64,000 nucleotides of DNA from NCBI GenBank assembly GCA_029216955.1, contig JANAVB010031417.1, positions 16,141,555 through 16,205,554 on the forward strand, given 5' to 3'. Both the position numbers and the translations under genes were made by a program. The notes beneath the pieces were generated by a model, which saw only the letters and a program-made list of their open reading frames with translations, ran no database searches and was not told the DNA's origin. Shown here one piece after another: positions 23,477-36,499 of this stretch (positions are counted from its first letter, which is position 1; each line of letters opens with the position of its first letter). This DNA comes from Iris pallida (Eukaryota; Streptophyta; Magnoliopsida; Asparagales; Iridaceae).

Positions 23477-26375
23477 TGTCACGCCGCAGAACCAGAATAC
23501 TGGAGAGCGGGAGAATGACTCAGTCAGCTACGTATTATGGGTAGAAGAATACCGTATAATACGATCAATGCTGTCTAATAAGACGAGGGGGTACATACTA
23601 CATAAAAGTCACACTATAGTCACTTCACATTTATTGTCTCAATCATTCAAACACGAAACAGAAATAGAGAACATGTAAGATAAAGCAGTAAGGCGTCCCA
23701 AATGCTCAGTCAAAATGTTTTTGATATCTGGCTTTACAAAATATAGCCAGATGACGAAGCAAGGTATACACAATTGTTTATCAGCTGCAGCCTGACTTAG
23801 TTACAATTAGGTAAAAGTAAGTACAAGATGATCCGACTAACATGTCTGTACCAAACGATAAAATATAAAGTAAGTAACAAAATGAGCGGAGAAGTAAGGA
23901 ACCCACTCGAGTCCTCTTGCGATCATTCCTCTAGTATTGACCATCTTGGAGGTGGAAGTAAGCTGAGTCCTCGAAAACCGGCTCTAAATCTGGCCATGCA
24001 AAACCAGAGAGGTTAGACCTCTAATAGCAAGTACCGCAAGGAAGCACGATATGAGAAATTTAAACTAGTAAATAAGAGAATATAATAATAGATATCTGCT
24101 TGCTACTGGAATTCACATAACGTCATGACACTTCGAACCAACCTCCCAACCAAACAAGGACAGAAGTTGGCCCGTCATGTCTCGGCACTCTGATCATCTC
24201 AGTTAGTCAACAGAGTAGGTTCAATACACAACCAAATCAATTTAAATGGCCATGCAACTACTACGGCTTGCTATTGTGGGTTTCAAGTTATCTTGGAATT
24301 ATGCGATAAAGGATTCCTCAGTTCTTACTATGTGCAAGCAAGGCTAGTCTACCCACTCAATCAATTGCGCCAATCATGAATTAGACGAGTCCCAGTGGGA
24401 CACCCGTCATCAATATGCAATAAATAATATAAGCAGATACCGCTCCCTGCCCGTGTGATAGATTTATAGTATATGTGAGAACCAGCCGGCCTGTCGGGCA
24501 CTAATAGTCCCAAAGAGGGCTGCCATGTAAGAACTCGGGAATCCATTTCTCCATGCAATCATTATTTTATTTAACTTAGTAGCCTCTATGTTAAGCAAAA
24601 TCCCATGCCGTGGATCATGGTCATTCAGAATGAGTACTTCCGTACAAAGTATGATATGCCCAACTCTACAATGATACCTGTGCGATTAGGTTGTAGGTCT
24701 TACATAGCGTAATGCAACAATTAAAACTAACCACGGAATAAATCATGACTTGACCAAAAATAAATTGAAGCCTGCATATACATGTATGCCAATATTCGGG
24801 ATCGGCCAATCGATTACAATAGTTCATAATTAATATAAATGTGTCTCATTCATCCAATTCAATAAGACGACTAGCCAGTCTCTTAGTTCCAACTAGGAAC
24901 GCATGATCAATTATTAGTTAAGGTCACAATCAATATCAATCAATGTTAATTCGGGACAAGAATCAGTCAACATGCATCATGGGCTAGAGTTCATGCGGCC
25001 GGAAAATTATAGAAGTTTATGCGGCTGAGAATGCATATGTGGTTAGGATCTCATGCGGCCAGGAAGTGCCATGCGGCCACGAAAAATAGCAGTCAACAGC
25101 ATGCGACCACGAAAAATAGCATGCGCCAGGACAGCATATGCCAGGATAGCATGCGCCTGCAAACAGTATGTGCCAGAAAACAGCATGTGCCAGGACAGCA
25201 TGCGCCAAGAAACAGCATATGCCAGAAAACAGCATGCGCCAGGACATAGCATGCGCCAGGAAACAGCATGCGCCAGGAAACAGCATGTGCCAGTACAGCA
25301 TGCGCCAAGAAACAGCATGTGCCAGGAAACAACATGCGCCAGGACAACATGTGCCAGCAAACAGCATACGCCAGCAAACAGCAGGCAACAGCTTTTGCCA
25401 GCAAACAGTATGTGCCAGGAGAGCATGCGCCAACAAACAGCATGCGCCAGCAAACAGCAGGCAACAGCTTTTTGCCAGCAAACAGCATGTGCCAGAGAAT
25501 AGTATGCACCAGCAAACAGCAGGCGCCAGCAAACAGCAGGCAACATCTTTTTGCCAGCAAACAGCATATGCCAGGACAGCATGCGCCAGCAAACAGCATG
25601 CGCCAGCAAACAGCAGGCGACAGGAAACAACATGCACCAGCAAAACAGCATGCGCCAGCAAACAGCAGGCAACAGCTTTTTGCCAGCAAACAGCATGCGC
25701 CAGGAAACAGCATGCACTGTTCATCTTCCCCAACCAACCTCTAATGGCCATGAAAACCAATGAACCAAAAGACCATAAATCACTCAAAATAAGTCAAAAT
25801 TAGGACTTTCAATGGTCTAAATTGGGTAGAATCAAATTCCCTACAACATGGAACCATCAAAACTTGAAAAATAACAAAGTTACTAGATCAAAACCTAAAA
25901 ATTTTGAAAATGTATTAAACTTAGATCTACATGAAATGAGCCATGGGAATTGAAAATGCTAAGTAGTAAAGTATCTCGGAATCTTGAGAGAAAGATAATG
26001 GAATAACAAAAATGGAAATCCATCAAGAAGCAAGTTTGCACTTGCCTATGCGGCTGGATAGGTGGAGAGAATTATGGAGGATGAAGAAGAAGAGTAATGG
26101 AGAAGGAGTAAATAAAGAGAGAGAGGTTTTTGGGGTTTTAAATAGGGGTGGTGGTAGGTGGGTTCATGTTGAACCATCCAAGGCCGAAAAATAAACCAAC
26201 TCGGGCCGAACCCAAAAGCAAAGCAGAAAGTAAAATACAGAAAGTAAAATACAAAAAAATAATTAGCAGGAAATTAAAAGAATTTAAATACAGAACAATA
26301 CATGATAAATATTAAATAAATATATTCCAGCAGTACATGTATTTAGATTACGTATTACGGGAACGGGAAGTGACA
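23477..26375 (-). mobile_element. LTR2: right (5') LTR of element 2, uninterrupted
   Basis: It starts TGTCACGCCGC next to the PBS and ends GGGAACGGGAAGTGACA, 2899 bp. It is the uninterrupted reference for the left LTR. The following AGTGA (26376-26380) begins element-4 LTR sequence that is contiguous at 52369 in the intact LTR4, so AGTGA is the target duplication. It contains a minisatellite (25103-25715) and a degenerate form of the LTR1/LTR5 stem-loop near 24130-24180. Confidence 0.92.
25103..25715. repeat. CAGCATGCGCCAG minisatellite, right LTR2
   Basis: Alternating short (CAGCATGCGCCAGGA) and long (AACAGCAGGCAACAGC plus TTTTTGCCAGC) units, about 610 bp. Copy order differs from the left LTR2 array, as expected for minisatellites that change after insertion. 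Confidence 0.9.
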
Positions 26376-26621
26376 AGTGAGCTCCTCGCCCACCCATACA
26401 AAATCGACACGTTTATTTTACTTTGTGCAATACAAGCCCTTTTTACGATTGTCTTTCTAGTCTTGCCTTAGGATCGATTTTAGGACCGACGCCTTGGTCT
26501 ATTTTATTTCGCTAGACCGTCACCGTGCCTTTGCACCAATAACGTACTCATACTTTATCGCTAGACCTTCTCGTTCCAATAACGTCAACTTATCGCCTCG
26601 TGTTTGCCTTTATTGCCATAC
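26376..26621 (-). mobile_element. Left LTR of element 4, first visible piece
   Basis: These 246 bases align end to end without net length change with 52369-52614 of the right LTR4. They are cut on the left by element 2 and on the right by solo LTR5. The left LTR resumes at 47550. Confidence 0.92.
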
Positions 26622-27549
26622 TGTCACTCCCAGTTTTCAAGACAGAGGTATTTTTGTCATTTTTTATTTTTGAATATTTTTAATTTATTTTATTATTTAT
26701 GATATTATTTTGGGGTTATTTGAGTCGAGTTCGAATTTCAGCTCAATTCGACTTGTAACGGGGACCCGGGATAATTTTGACTCTAGTGGGACCCACTCAT
26801 TAGTTAGACATGGCCCACATGACATTATTTTTAGTTAGTAAGTTAGAGTAATTATTCATGGGTAGGTTAAGTTTAATTAGAGCCTTTAAACTAGACTAAT
26901 TTAGCCTCAACCTAAAGCCTTTTCCTAATTTAATTCAATATGAGTTAGTAGAGGCATTTTGGTCATTAGCAAATAGGGGCAAACCACCCACACATGGCAG
27001 CCATAGGAGGAGGGGTTGAGTCATCCATTCATTTGTTATTATCCCCAAAATTTCTTTCTTGTTCTTCCCTAAATTTTGAGAGCAACCACCATTGATTTTA
27101 TCTCCAAATCAATCACTTCTTCTACCAAATCTTCTTTATTTCTTCTCTACTCCATGGATAGAGGGTGCTAGCCAAGTTTGGGAGGATTCGGAACTTGTTC
27201 ATGTCCATTTGGAGATTTCTACGTGTCGGGGTCGCATCGAAAGGGTTTTTCCTAGATTCGATCTACCAAGAGGTATAAATCTCTTCTCCTTTTCATTCCT
27301 ATATGCATATAGGTATATTTTGAACACATAGGAATGACCCCCATGGTTGTGTCTCCATTTATGTCCGTTTCGTGTCCATTTGGAGACTTCTAGGTGTCCT
27401 TTGTGTGGTATTGTGTCCTAGTGGAAAAAACCCCTATTTTTGGACACTTGTATTTTGTTATATTGTGTAAATGATTATTTAGATATTAAATCTCAGATTT
27501 CTATTTATTAGAGAATGTGTTCTTCATGTATCTTATGGTATCATAATCT

Positions 27550-27811
<262 letters not shown>

Positions 27812-27989
27812 CACTACAAAAAAAGTGACTTTTTGGGTCAGCATTATTTGATACACTATTTTCAAGAGTCCTAAATAATTAGTATTTGGGATGGTTATTT
27901 ATTTAGTAATAAAAGGTAACATTATTTAGGACACAAGGTAATATTATTTAGGACACATTTCTGTTTGGACCCTAATAATATTACTTATT

Positions 27990-28260
27990 TTAACTAAAAT
28001 TTAGTTCCGTCCCAAAAGAAGTTGATTCGGTCCCAAATAGTTTGGCGGGAGAAGAAATACGCGGCGGGCAAATTTTTTGGATCCGTTCCTATTCTCCTAA
28101 TAATTTTTTCAACAGATCTGAACCGTTGATTGGTTTCATCTCGACCGTAAGATTTAGGTATATTATAGTGTTAACTCTCTCTCTCTCTCTCTCTCTCCCT
28201 CGTCGAGACCATCGTGAGGAAGAAGAAGAAGAAACCTAAGAGTAGAAGGAGGAGCCAACA
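27990..28260 (+). promoter_or_regulatory. CACTA2 5' subterminal and leader region
   Basis: Subterminal GTCCCAAA copies (28008, 28031) are followed by a GC-richer stretch GGCGGGAGAAG, a TATTATAGTG at 28160 and a CT microsatellite (28172-28198). This looks like promoter plus 5' leader of the transposon transcript; no start site can be fixed from sequence alone. Confidence 0.4.
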
Positions 28261-28315
28261 TCGAAGGTTGTATTCCTCTCTCTCTCTCTCTCTCCCTCTC
28301 TTTCCTTCACTCATT

Positions 28316-29168
28316 TGTGTTGTTTTTGGGGGCATAGGAGGTTGTATTCCTCGTCTTGTGCCTCATTATGTGCAAATTTATTGATTGTGAACGAGATTAA
28401 TGTGTGTAGCTGATCTGGAACGATGATCAGCTACAACCTCGTGTTGTTTTTGGGGGCATCGGAGGAATCAAAAATTGATTTGGGGCTGTATCTCTGGCAT
28501 CTCTTACTTATAGTTTGGTTAGGGTTCCTTCACTTAATGCATTCAGGAACTCTAAACCTTGTGTTGTTCTTGTTGTTGTTGTTGTTGAAGATCACCCATT
28601 TGTGTTGTTTTTGGGGGCGTCGGAGGTTGTATTCCTCGTCTTGTGCCTCATTCTGTGCAAATTTATTGATTGTGAACGAGAATAATGTGTGTAGCTGATC
28701 TGGAACGATGATCAGCTACAACCTCGTGTTGTTTTTGGGGGCATCGGAGGAATCAAAAGTTGATTTGGGGCTGTATCTGTGGCATCTCTTACTTATAGTT
28801 TGTTTAGGGTTTCTTCACTTAATGCATGCAGGAACTCTAAACCTCGTGTTGTTCTTGTTGTTGTTGTTGTTGAAGATCACCCATTTATGTTGTTTTTGGG
28901 GGCGTCGGAGGTTGTATTCCTCGTCTTGTGCCTCATTCTGTGCAAATTTATTGATTGTGAACGAGAATAATGTGTGTAGCTGATCTTGAACGATGATCAG
29001 CTACAACCTCGTGTTGTTTTTGGGGGCATCGGAGGAATCAAAAGTTGATTTGGGGCTGTATCTCTGGCATCTCTTACTTATAGTTTGGTTAGGGTTCCTT
29101 CACTTAATGCATGCAGGAACTCTAAACCTCGTGTTGTTCTTGTTGTTGTTGTTGTTGAAGATCACCCA
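28316..29168. repeat. Three tandem copies of a 285-bp unit in CACTA2
   Basis: The landmark ATGATCAGCTACAACCTCG recurs at 28423, 28708 and 28993, exactly 285 bp apart. The copies differ by few bases; the third ends at CACCCACCCAGATAAG. Because 285 is divisible by three, each copy opens the same 91-residue frame (MISYNLVLFLGASEES), hydrophobic and without known domain. I treat it as a repeat and not a gene. Confidence 0.92.
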
Positions 29169-29199
29169 CCCAGATAAGATTCTTTTCTTGTTGAAAAGA

Positions 29200-29650
29200 A
29201 AAATCAGGCAAGGGCATCTGAATGAATGCCGCTAACTTTCGTTCTTCTTAGAGAGAGAAAGAGAGAGAGAGAGGACTTCCAAGTCGGACTTCCGACCTCT
29301 AGACAGAGAGATGGGACCGGCAGCGGCAGAGCCGCAGAGGCAAACGGATAGGACCGGTCGCCTGGTCGCATCGCGGTTGCACCGCACCGCGATGGGACAG
29401 ACACCGAAGGGTCTTCATTTACATGTCACCTCTTGTCAGGCTCTCAGAGCCTCAGAAAAGCTGAGCGCATGAGCGGAGGGTGGGCTGGGATGCCTAAACC
29501 TACTCACTGGTATCGGCCGGGCGTAAATGGGATGGGTGGGCTGGACGGGCTTCCTTTAGGTGGACTGAGCATTACAGGATAATACAAAAAAAATGGGCTG
29601 GGGCTGGAGCCCACCCCAGCCCACCAGTAAATCCGCCCTTGCATGAATCA
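29200..29650. other. GC-rich island in CACTA2 leader
   Basis: A block with GA repeats (29250-29272), CGG-rich sequence and a short inverted repeat GGGCTGGGGCTGGAGCCC / CCCAGCCC near 29595-29625. It contrasts sharply with the AT-rich flanks. It may be a captured exon or a small nested element; no frame is recognisable. Confidence 0.4.
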
Positions 29651-32600
29651 ATCTTATTTTTGGCTAGAAGTTTATATTTAAGAAGTTTTGAAATAAATGT
29701 CGAAGTTTCAATTATATTCTCAATTTCATCAAAAAGGAAAGAAAATTTGTTAGTTTCCATTATATTCTCAATGTCATCCGTAGTTTATATGGTTTCCGTT
29801 TAGATTTAGCTTTAGAATTTGAATTTTTTCATAGTTGGTGTTATTTTCAGTTAGCTTCTTGGTTCGGCCAAGATCTCACTGGAAATTGGGTTTTGAGGAA
29901 AGTCATGCTTGAAGACACACTTCTGTTTGGTTTGCGTGAGAAAGTCTCAAGTCAGGCTTTGTCCTGTTCTGAAATGCGAAAGTGGCTAGAAACTGCTCGT
30001 ATTCATTCATTTATATATGGAGCGAGATGGCCTTGTACATGATTTTGTTCATGTACTCGCGACAGTTGTAAATAACCGTATAGGCTATTTCCTTACCAAT
30101 TGTCGGATATTGGTTTTTCTAGTTTATTATGAGTATATGATATTGGTATTTCTAGTTCCAGAATCTTCAGAGTTATTGTGCTTGGGATGAGGTGCTTGGG
30201 ATTGTTTATGTATAAACTCTATACTTGTGGGAGGGGTTTGTAGGTATACTATGAACATAACTGTAATAATTTATATTTCTTCTTGTGTTTATAACCTGTC
30301 CCTGTGATGGAGTATACGATAAGCAGTCATCACCTCTTTCAAGTTGTCCTCTCGCAAGTCAGACATCTTACTATTGCACTTTCACGTGTATCGGCATTGA
30401 AAACTAGTCAAGAGCTTGTGCTCTTTCCATTGCATCATAAGTGTAGCCGACAGTTGATCCATCACCATGAACTAATCACAATATTCTAATAGGAGGCTGA
30501 ATTATAAATTAGTTTACAGTGTTTTCGTCGAAGATTTGGTTGAATTTTATTCTTATTACTTGTGAATGGATAGGTTTGCTATCTAGTTGTATTTACTCTT
30601 GGCATTAAACAGGAACGGGAAGAGCAAGTAATAGGCCGAGTCCAGTTTTATTTCTTGTCTAATATATAGGTATATTTTGTTTTCTGAGTCTTGGTTGTGT
30701 CTTATAAGTTTCGGTAGGTTTCTTATGGATCGTAGCCCATTAGCGTGGTTACACTAGACCAACTCTGCTACTCATAAATTCAGCAGCATTGGACAAAATA
30801 GAACATACCTTGGCTAATTGATTTATAGTACTTAAATGCTTTATATATCTCATCAATTGTTCTCTTGATATATTCATTACATATTATGTGTGATACAAGG
30901 ATTCATATTGCGTTGCATACCAGGTGACTCATTTTTGAACTGTGATATTTACTTGTTTGTTCGAATATTCCCGATGGACCTATGTATATGAATGGTTGGA
31001 CTTAGACTGTACATATCATAGATTTGACCCTAACAGTATTATTGGATAGGGAGGATAGTCACTAGACGTACGTAGGGGTTGTTCTTTATATTTTTTATAA
31101 TGGCAATTAGCGACTCGGATGAGCATCGCTGCCCATGCATCCCTTACTCAGAGAGCTCTCGTGTATGAACGTTGTCCTTAATTTCATTTCACATAAACTG
31201 GTTATTAGTGGTTGTAAATCTGTTACTGGGTGATTTTTTTTGCATGATATTTATTGTACTTCATTTACGACATGTATATTATCTATTTTACTACATCCCT
31301 TTGAGAACCTGATTTTCTTCCAGGTAATTGTTGAGTTATGTCATAGAATTGTTGGGTTTGCTTCTTCGGAATTCAAGTATTGTTAGTTGATGCATTCTTT
31401 ATATTCTTCCATACTTTTATTCTCGTCCTTTATTTTGGATTCTTATAGATGAGTTGTGGATGTACCTGTATGAATTTATAGATGGAGTTGTGGATGTACT
31501 TGTATGAATTTAGGATAATTACATGTACCTATGAACAGAACCATGTCCTCCCCCTCCCCCAATCACATGTCTGCCAACTGCTTGTCCACTCGACCAGGTT
31601 CCAACCTCCCCTTAAGGTCGCAAATTGCCCTTGTAGGTTGCCATTAGAAGTATCAAGGGAGACATGGTATCATTGACCCTCACATTACAGGTATCAGGAA
31701 CTTCTTTCAGCATTTCTCCTTTAGCATACTACTCTATGCACAAGCTGCAGATGCCTTTATGCCACTACTGTTATTACTTCTACATGAATTTCTCAACCAA
31801 CCTTACAAAAATCTCATGACTGAACACACACAGAAAGGCACATTTAATATGGATGAGTTTGATATGTAGCTTATTGGTTCCTCCCCACAACATACCACCC
31901 TGCTGTTGTTGTCCTAATGAGAGCAGTAAACATTACTTGCTGCCTAAAGCAGAATGCAATACTTGTTGCTGCCTGCAAATTTTTTTTTTTGGAAAGCTAA
32001 TTAGGTATAGATTATATGTGTTTAGGACTGAGGAGGATTCGGGGTGATTTGATGTGTAAAATTTGCCACGGGGACACTCGACTGTATTTATGCAGTGAAC
32101 AGTGGCTCCCCCGCTACTGGGGCCCTGTCCTCACTCAAGACACTTTGGTTTCACATCCTAGGAACTTTAGAGGCTAGCCTAGGTGACTGACATGTAGGCT
32201 TCGATCCATGGCTTATACTAGCCATGGAATGACCTGCAGGGTTTGCCCTGAGCAGTCAAACACCCCCTTCTTTTTTTGTTCTGTTGTGATTAGAGTCAGA
32301 TATCAGGAATTGGGGGCTAGCAGTAGTTAGTTACTTAGTTCTTGACTATTGAGTGTTCATGTGAGTGTTAGAGTGATGGTTAGTTGATAGGTTGTTGCAT
32401 GTTTGTTATAGGCTATTCTTGATATTTCATGTCTGCTTGAATTTTTATGTTCAGCATGAATATCGTCATTGTCACGTGCTGAACCTCTCTTATGCTCCTT
32501 TGATGGTGGAGAATGTGACCTTTTATCTTCATCTGAATCCAAGTATGCTCCTTTGGTTGTTGTGATGTTTTTTGAGAGTAAAATTGTGAAAGGCAGTAGA

Positions 32601-32914
32601 TCTTTTTTGTTGTATATGATTTGATACATTAGGGGTAAGGTGACTTTGCTTTATATAATTTGATATATTCTCTTCCATTAATAATATTACTAGTTGTTCT
32701 ATATCAAACAGTTTCTTGTGTTGGCTGAGATTGGCTGAGTGTAGGAGAAATATTGATTAATGATTTTCATTTTTCCCATATAGTTTTGGATAATTTAACT
32801 ACCCTGTCTTTTTGTCCATGTGTCATACAATAAGAGCTTTAGTACATATATTCTTTTACATTTAGTGTGCTTGTTTTTATTTGGTGCTAGGTGATAACAG
32901 TTTATAAACTTGAT
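29651..32914 (+). other. CACTA2 region before the transposase, probably leader intron
   Basis: AT-rich, no coding domain seen. It ends in an acceptor-like TTGGTGCTAG (32881-32890) just before the transposase exon. A GC-richer patch at 32060-32280 with paired GCTAGCC/ATGGCTTATACTAGCCAT could be a small insertion. Confidence 0.4.
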
Positions 32915-35900
32915 ATGGACAAGGCTTGGATTGAATCACGTGATTGGAATTCAAAGGCATACAAGGATGGAGTTGAAGCATTTCTTAAATTTGCATATAT
33001 CAATAAAAATGTTGAGACGACGCATATCTATTGCCTATGTAGTAGATGTGTAAATCGGGTTTATCACAATCGACAGACTGTCGAGATTCATATAGAGATG
33101 TATGGGTTTGAAAGGAGTTACAGAGATTGGATATATCATGGAGAGTCTTTTGGTGGTTTGGGTAATAGCAGGTATAATATGCCAGATGATATATCAGCTG
33201 ATGATAATGAAGCTGAACTAAATGAATGTGCTTCTATGGCAGCAATGGTACGAGAGGGTATCGGATTAACATCCACCGCAGAAAATATGGATTGTGAGAA
33301 TGAGCCCTATGATGAATACATGCCAAGATATTTCAAACTTCTAAGAGATGCAGAAAGTGATTTGTACGAGAATTGTCCTAAGGGTGTTACTGAACTATTA
33401 TTTGTTGTTGAACTTTTACACCTGAAGCAACTTAATGGATGGACAAATTATTCTTTCACAATGTTGTTGGGTTTCTTAAAGAAGGTGTTTCCGTGTGCCA
33501 GGATTCCAAAATCATACTATCAAGCCAGTAAGCTAACTACTGATTTGGGCTTCACTTACGAAACATGGGATGCCTGCCCTAATAGTTGTATGTTGTTTCG
33601 AAATGAATCTGAGAATCTCGACAAGTGTGAGATCTGTGGGGCTTCTAGATATAAAAGTGATATTGCTAATCAGGGTGATCAGACTCAGGTTGACCAGGTT
33701 TAAAAAGTTTCTGAAAAAAAGGTTCGATATTTTCCTTTAAAACCAAGACTACAACGATTATTTTGGTCATCACATACATCTTCGCTCATGAGATGGCATG
33801 CTGAGAAACGAATAGATGATGGTGTAATGAGGCATCCAGCAGATTCTCGTGCTTGGAAAGTGTTTGATGAGCAAAATCCATCCTTTGCTGGAGATTGCCG
33901 CAATGTTAGACTTGGGTTACTTACTGATGGATTTAATCCATTTGGTAATATGAGTGTTTCTCATAGTACTTGGCCTGTTGTGGTTGTCCCCTACAACTTA
34001 CCCCCATGGTTGTGTATGAAGCAACCTAACTTAATTTCGTCTACTCTTATTGATGGACCTAAAGGTCCAGGTGATAAGATTGATGTTTATTTACAACCGT
34101 TGGTTGAGGAGTTGAAAGAGCTATGGGCTGTTGGTGTCTCCACTTATGATGTATCAACCAAACAATTATTTCAGCTACATGCGTCATTGTTGTGGACAAT
34201 CAACGACTTTCCTACGTATGCTATGTTATCTGGATGGAGCACAAAAGGTGAATTTGCTTGCCCTTGTTGTAATAGGGATCATCAAGCTACTCGTTTGACA
34301 AATGGTGGCAAGTATTATTATTGGGGTCATCGTCGGTTCTTACCAGTGCGCCATAAGTTTCGAAAAGAGAGGGTAACTTTTAATGGCAAGCTAGAAATGA
34401 GGCCTCTACCGTTGAAATTATCTGGAACACAAGTGTTGAAGCAATTAAATGATCTGAAGATTGAAACTGAATATAAGAAGGAGGATGTATTCAGCAAGAG
34501 GAAAAGGGAAGAACAAGAAAAAGAGATCGCAAAAACACAGAATTTGCCAAAAACAAGATTGAGTTGGAAGAAGAAGAGCATCTTTTTTGAACTACCATAT
34601 TGGGAACATAATTTGATTCGCCACAATCTAGATGTTATGCATATTGAAAAAAATGTTTGCGATAATATTCTTTTTACTTTGTTAGGCACTAAAGGCAAAA
34701 CAAAAGATAATTTGAAGGCTCGAAAAGACCTCAGAGATATGAAAATTCGATCAGAGTTGCATCCTCAACCACGAGGAAGAACTCAAGAGTACTTGCCTCC
34801 AGCCGAGTTCACAATGAGCAACAAAGAAAGGACATCTTCTTAAAAGTGTTGCGAGATGTAAAAGTCCCTGACGGTTATTCATCTAATATATCACGGTGCG
34901 TGCATATGGAAGAGCGGAGTATATGGGGTCTGAAGAGTCACGATAATCATATTTTGATGCAACAATTACTTCCTATAGCTATTTGAAGGGTCTTGCCAAA
35001 GCATGTTGTTAAATCCTTAATTGAATTAAGCAACTGCTTTGTGGTGTTGTGTTCAAGTGTAAATAGTATGGCAGACTTGGAAAATTTTGAAGATCGTATG
35101 GCGCTTACCCTTTGTAGTCTTGAGAAGATTTTTCCGCCTGGATTTTTTGATATAATGGAACACTTGCCTATCCATTTAGTTGATGAATTAAAGATTGCTG
35201 GGACAATATTGTATCGTTGGATGTATCCAATGGAAAGGTATTTGCACACTTTAAAACTCTATGTGCGGAACCGTGCTCATCCAGAGGCCTCTATTGCTAA
35301 ATCAGTACTTTTGGAAGAATGCATGACTTTTTGTTCAAAGTATTTGGATAATAATGTGGAAACTAGAATGAAACGGCGAAGAAGAAATCATGATGGAGGG
35401 AAGAAATCTGGTCGTGTTGTAGGTAAAGAGGTGCACTTTCTACTTGACCCAGTCATGCACATGCAAGCTCATCGATATGTGCTTGCCAACACGGAGGCAG
35501 TGGCACCATTCATTGAGTAAGTTGTGCAGCTTGATTAATACCTTTATTTGTATCCTCTTATTTAGTTATGAAATTTATATATATTTTGACATCTCCACAG
35601 AAAACATCTTGCTGAACTTGCAGTAAAATATCCACAAGCTTCACAACAACACCTGGTTAGTCGCCTTCACAATGAACAATTTGGCACTTGGTTTAAGGAA
35701 CATGTAAGTGTATATATCCTTTTTGGGTACTTTGAATAAACTAACAAATTATAAAAATTGTCCTTTTATATCATTATTGAACTTCTGATTTAATGATTTT
35801 GAAATGTAGGTGAAGGGTTTACAAGGCGATGTACAAATATCAGAGGAGATAAGAAGCTTAGCTTCGGGTCCTCTTAAGGATGCACTGAGATTTAATTCTT

Positions 35901-36499
35901 ACATTATTAACGGTTTTAGATTTCGAACAAAGAAAGTTGATGTTCGCAGAAAAACTCAAAACAGTGGAGTCCTCCTCAAAGCTGAACAAATGAGTTATTC
36001 TAGTCGAAAAGATAGAAATCCTCTTCCAGGAGATGTTACATTCTATGGACAGCTTACAGACATCATTGAAATTAAATATTTAAATGGCATGAAGTTTGTG
36101 TTATTTAAGTGCAATTGGGTTAACCCACGAGTGGGCCGAAAATTGGATGAGTTTAACTTTACTCTAGTAAACTTCAATCATTTGTTATACAAAGAGAACA
36201 GAGTGACTGATGAACCTTACATCTTAGCATCCCAAGCAGAACAAGTTTGATACATTCAAGACCCTCTAGACCCCGATTGGCATGTTGTTGTTCAAATGTC
36301 ACCACGAGACACATTTGACAAGTACTCAACAACTTTAGAAGATTCAGAAGTTTATAGAGTGGAACCTTATAGCATGCAACATTTGGATGAAGCTCATAAT
36401 GGATCTTGGGTTAGGCAAGGAGTGGAGGGCTTGGTTGTTGACGCAACTAATTGTGATGGTGATGATAACCAAGACGAGATTGATGATGAGCAGCAATGA
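32915..36499 (+). pseudogene. TNP2-type CACTA transposase (tnpD), four lesions
   Basis: The start ATG at 32915 (MDKAWIESRDW) is typical of TNP2 proteins. Domains in order: Transpos_assoc with its Cys cluster (CLCSRC, about 32915-33160), a CEICG zinc element (33630), Transposase_21 (about 33930-34720, GLLTDGFNPFG, LPPWLC, GWSTKGEFACPCC and NLDVMHIEKNVCDN), DUF4218 (about 34990-35340, HLPIHLVDELKIAG and RWMYPMERYLHTLK) and DUF4216 (about 36020-36330, GQLTDIIEIKY). Two introns keep the frame: 35517-35600 and 35704-35809, both GT-AG. It would cut at the CACTA ends. Lesions: TAA at 33701-33703, a one-base frame change near 34830, TGA at 34984-34986, and TGA at 36248-36250. The rest reads through to TAG/TGA-free acidic tail ending 36499, so the decay is recent or mild. 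Confidence 0.93.

Noticed and set aside
25017..25803. Open frames up to 256 codons rich in Cys, Ala, His
   Set aside because: Same minisatellite in the right LTR2; no start context or known domain.
28423..29235. Three 80-91-codon frames as a small gene family
   Set aside because: They arise from a 285-bp tandem repeat and have no known domain or codon bias I can judge.
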